Shown one piece after another: positions 6,488-7,954 of a DNA stretch of 7,954 nucleotides. Under the pieces are notes generated by a model, which did not search any database, was not told the DNA's origin, and saw nothing but the letters and a program-made list of their open reading frames with translations. Position numbers and translations under genes: made by a program. Within the stretch, counting starts at the first letter, position 1, and every line of letters starts with the position of its first letter. The stretch comes from an uncultured Anaerovibrio sp. (lineage in GTDB: Bacteria; Bacillota; Negativicutes; Selenomonadales; Selenomonadaceae): NCBI GenBank assembly GCA_902785445.1, contig CACZYN010000080.1, positions 1 to 7,954 of the forward strand, in the 5' to 3' direction.

Positions 6488-7384
6488 ATGGAAGGATTTA
6501 TTAATTTCCTGAAACCACCAGGGATGACCTCTCATGATGCTGTAGGGCTGGTTCGGCGTGTTTTACATGAAAAGCATGTAGGACATGCCGGAACCCTCGA
6601 TCCGGGAGCAGCCGGCGTATTGCCTATTGCCGTAGGGCGAGCAACTCGGCTTATTGAATATTTAGATAATGTAAATAAATCCTATAGGGCAGAAATGCTT
6701 TTGGGAATGGAAACAGACAGTGGGGACGACAGCGGTAAGGTGCTGGCGTCTTCCACTGATTTTTCTATGCCTGATAATAATCAGATAGAAGAAGTTTTTT
6801 CCTCCTTTACTGGAACTATTGTGCAGGTGCCGCCAGCCTATTCAGCCATTAAAATCAATGGCCGTCGGGCCTGCGATTTGGTACGGCAGGGGGTAGAGGT
6901 AGAGATTCCGTCCCGTCAGGTGGAGATTTATCATTTGGCGCTTATTGCTAAGGATAATGCAGCGAAAACCTTGCTTTTTGATGTGGATTGTTCCAAGGGT
7001 ACATATATACGCTCTTTATGTCAGGATATGGGGCGTGCCATGAATATTCCGGCAACCATGTCCTTTTTAGTGCGTACCTCCGTGGGAAAATTTAGTTTAA
7101 ATGATGCTCTTACGGTGGAAGAACTACAGGAAAAAAAGGAAACGGCTCTTTTAGCAGCTGATGCATGTATAAGTCATATACCTAAATATAACCTTAATCC
7201 AGATCGTCGTAAGGCATTTTGCAATGGTTTGTCGACTTCTGACAAAGGTTTTTCTGCAACTGTGTCCTTTAAGGATGAACTTTTATTAAGAGTTTATTCG
7301 GAGGGTGAGTTTTTGGGTATTGGACATTATGATTTAAAAAATAAGACAATAGTCCCAGACAAGGTTTTATCGGTAATTAGCTGA
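6488..7384 (+). CDS. truB: tRNA pseudouridine(55) synthase TruB
   Basis: TruB converts U55 in the T-loop of tRNAs to pseudouridine in the cytoplasm and also helps tRNA folding. The 298 residues match the family. The N-terminus has KPPGMTSHDAV (9-19); the catalytic motif HAGTLDPGAAGVLPIAVG (33-50) holds the nucleophile Asp 38. Later motifs are the substrate-loop QVPPAYSAIKINGRRA (113-128) and the CSKGTYIRSLCQDMG stretch (168-182). The last part, from about 235, is a TruB C-terminal/PUA-like region ending in DLKNKTIVPDKVL. It is the last gene of the packed run. In many Firmicutes ribF and rpsO follow truB, but here a terminator-like stem and a new promoter follow instead. Confidence 0.96.
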   Translation: MEGFINFLKPPGMTSHDAVGLVRRVLHEKHVGHAGTLDPGAAGVLPIAVGRATRLIEYLDNVNKSYRAEMLLGMETDSGDDSGKVLASSTDFSMPDNNQIEEVFSSFTGTIVQVPPAYSAIKINGRRACDLVRQGVEVEIPSRQVEIYHLALIAKDNAAKTLLFDVDCSKGTYIRSLCQDMGRAMNIPATMSFLVRTSVGKFSLNDALTVEELQEKKETALLAADACISHIPKYNLNPDRRKAFCNGLSTSDKGFSATVSFKDELLLRVYSEGEFLGIGHYDLKNKTIVPDKVLSVIS

Positions 7385-7388
7385 ATTG

Positions 7389-7428
7389 GTGGACTATTTC
7401 AAATATTTTATAGCTTCCACGGATTTTT
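7389..7428 (+). terminator. probable weak terminator after truB
   Basis: GTGGA at 7389-7393 pairs with TCCAC at 7416-7420, and CTAT at 7394-7397 with ATAG at 7410-7413, leaving a two-base bulge (CT 7414-7415) and a 12-base AT-rich loop. TTTTT follows at 7424-7428. It lies five bases after the truB stop. The stem is imperfect and AT-rich, so termination may be partial. Confidence 0.42.
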
Positions 7429-7433
7429 CTGTA

Positions 7434-7462
7434 TTGTACTTCTAAGAATACTCTTGTATAAT
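7434..7462 (+). promoter_or_regulatory. sigma-A-type promoter for the last gene
   Basis: TTGTAC at 7434-7439 and a perfect TATAAT at 7457-7462 are 17 bases apart. The -35 box matches the consensus at only three positions, while the -10 box and spacing are ideal. Transcription would start near 7469, leaving a leader of about 28 bases before ATG 7497. Confidence 0.7.
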
Positions 7463-7481
7463 GAAGAGTAGTGCAGTACAA
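7434..7481 (+). promoter_or_regulatory. nested inverted repeats over the promoter, candidate operator
   Basis: An outer pair, TTGTACT at 7434-7440 and AGTACAA at 7475-7481, is a perfect 7-base inverted repeat. An inner pair, TACTCTT at 7449-7455 and AAGAGTA at 7464-7470, is another. TTCT-A-AGAA at 7440-7448 is a smaller dyad in the spacer. The outer left arm covers the -35 box, and the -10 box sits in the loop of the inner pair. No T-run follows, so this is not a terminator. A dimeric repressor site is possible; no regulator is visible in the window. Confidence 0.4.
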
Positions 7482-7482
7482 A

Positions 7483-7488
7483 GGGGAG
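7483..7488 (+). promoter_or_regulatory. ribosome binding site of the last gene
   Basis: GGGGAG lies eight bases before ATG 7497, the first in-frame ATG after the promoter. Confidence 0.7.
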
Positions 7489-7496
7489 TGTTTACC

Positions 7497-7954
7497 ATGT
7501 ATGAGGATAACCTTAAGCAGGATTTTCAGGTAATACCGGACAAGGCAAACACTGTTAAACTGCGTTCTGAGGTGGAGCTTAGTAATAAGATTATTGATGC
7601 TCTGTGTTACAGTTATCAAGGTGTCTATTATGTAAATCTGGATACTGGACAGGTTCGTGGTTATCGCATGGCTAGATTTATCAAGGATAAATTTGGTGAT
7701 GAGTTTGGCCGTGGCAATTATGAAACACATATATATACCTTTGTACGTAATGTCGTGTATTATGAGGATCAGACGCTTTTTGAACCGATTCTTACAATTT
7801 CCAGTCTTCGGCAGATTTTTTCCCGCCAGATGTCCTATGGTTTTTCTTATCGGACCTTTATGAATGATGAGATACATTATGGTCAAGTAGAAGTCCTAAA
7901 GGTACTGGATTCCGCGAATGAGCTTGTTTTGGCCTTCAAAAGCATGGATAAACA
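7497..7954 (+). CDS. PAS-like sensory protein, N-terminal part (runs off the window)
   Basis: At least 152 codons are open from ATG 7497 to the right edge. After a polar start of about 25 residues comes ALCYSYQGVYYVNLDTGQ (35-52), then NYETHIYTFVRNVVYYEDQ (74-92), LRQIFSRQMSYGFSYR (104-119), and HYGQVEVLKVLDSANELVLAFKSMD (127-151). This pattern, a strand-rich module opening with xVYYVxLxTG and ending in a strand before a polar linker, resembles PAS-like input domains at the front of GGDEF, HD-GYP or histidine kinase proteins of anaerobic Firmicutes. No signal peptide or membrane segment is seen, so a cytoplasmic sensor is likely. The output domain lies beyond the window, so calling it a diguanylate cyclase would be a guess. 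It has its own promoter and ribosome binding site and is probably a separate unit from truB. Confidence 0.7.
   Translation, partial: MYEDNLKQDFQVIPDKANTVKLRSEVELSNKIIDALCYSYQGVYYVNLDTGQVRGYRMARFIKDKFGDEFGRGNYETHIYTFVRNVVYYEDQTLFEPILTISSLRQIFSRQMSYGFSYRTFMNDEIHYGQVEVLKVLDSANELVLAFKSMDK

Noticed and set aside
7377..7886. Minus-strand open frame of about 169 codons antisense to the last gene
   Set aside because: It covers the promoter and the start of a plus-strand gene with a clear ribosome binding site and PAS-like protein pattern. The antisense translation resembles no family I know.

Overview
The window looks like chromosomal DNA from a Firmicutes-type anaerobe of mid GC (about 49% in a 180-base sample of nusA). 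The order rimP-nusA-rnpM(ylxR)-ylxQ-infB-rbfA-nrnA-truB, all on the plus strand, is the Firmicutes form of the conserved nusA-infB operon. The long Asn/Arg-rich IF-2 linker, mixed AT/GC codon use and the type of PAS-like protein at the right end make me lean to the Negativicutes (Selenomonas/Anaerovibrio relatives). That placement is an inference from general familiarity, not from a search.

Layout: bases 2-193 hold the 3' end of an unrecognised, very AT-rich gene (about 21% GC by hand count). Bases 194-262 are a short leader with a 10-bp GCAA-tetraloop hairpin and a T-rich tail, just before the rimP ribosome binding site. Bases 263-7384 hold eight tightly packed genes with gaps of 2-18 bases. 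Bases 7385-7496 hold a probable weak terminator and then a new promoter with a TATAAT -10 element lying inside nested inverted repeats. Bases 7497-7954 hold the 5' end of a PAS-like sensory protein that runs off the window.

How the genes work together: RimP and RbfA mature the 30S subunit, IF-2 starts translation on it, and NusA couples transcription to elongation and termination control. RnpM and YlxQ are small RNA-binding proteins. NrnA recycles the short oligoribonucleotides left by RNA decay, and TruB makes pseudouridine 55 in tRNA. The operon is therefore an RNA and translation housekeeping unit, and all eight products look intact.

I see no clear undescribed system. The points most worth a second look are the leader hairpin, the abrupt composition change left of it, the repeat-built disordered linker of IF-2 with a possible internal start, and the nested dyad over the promoter of the last gene. 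No tRNA, rRNA, CRISPR array, insertion sequence or transposase was seen.
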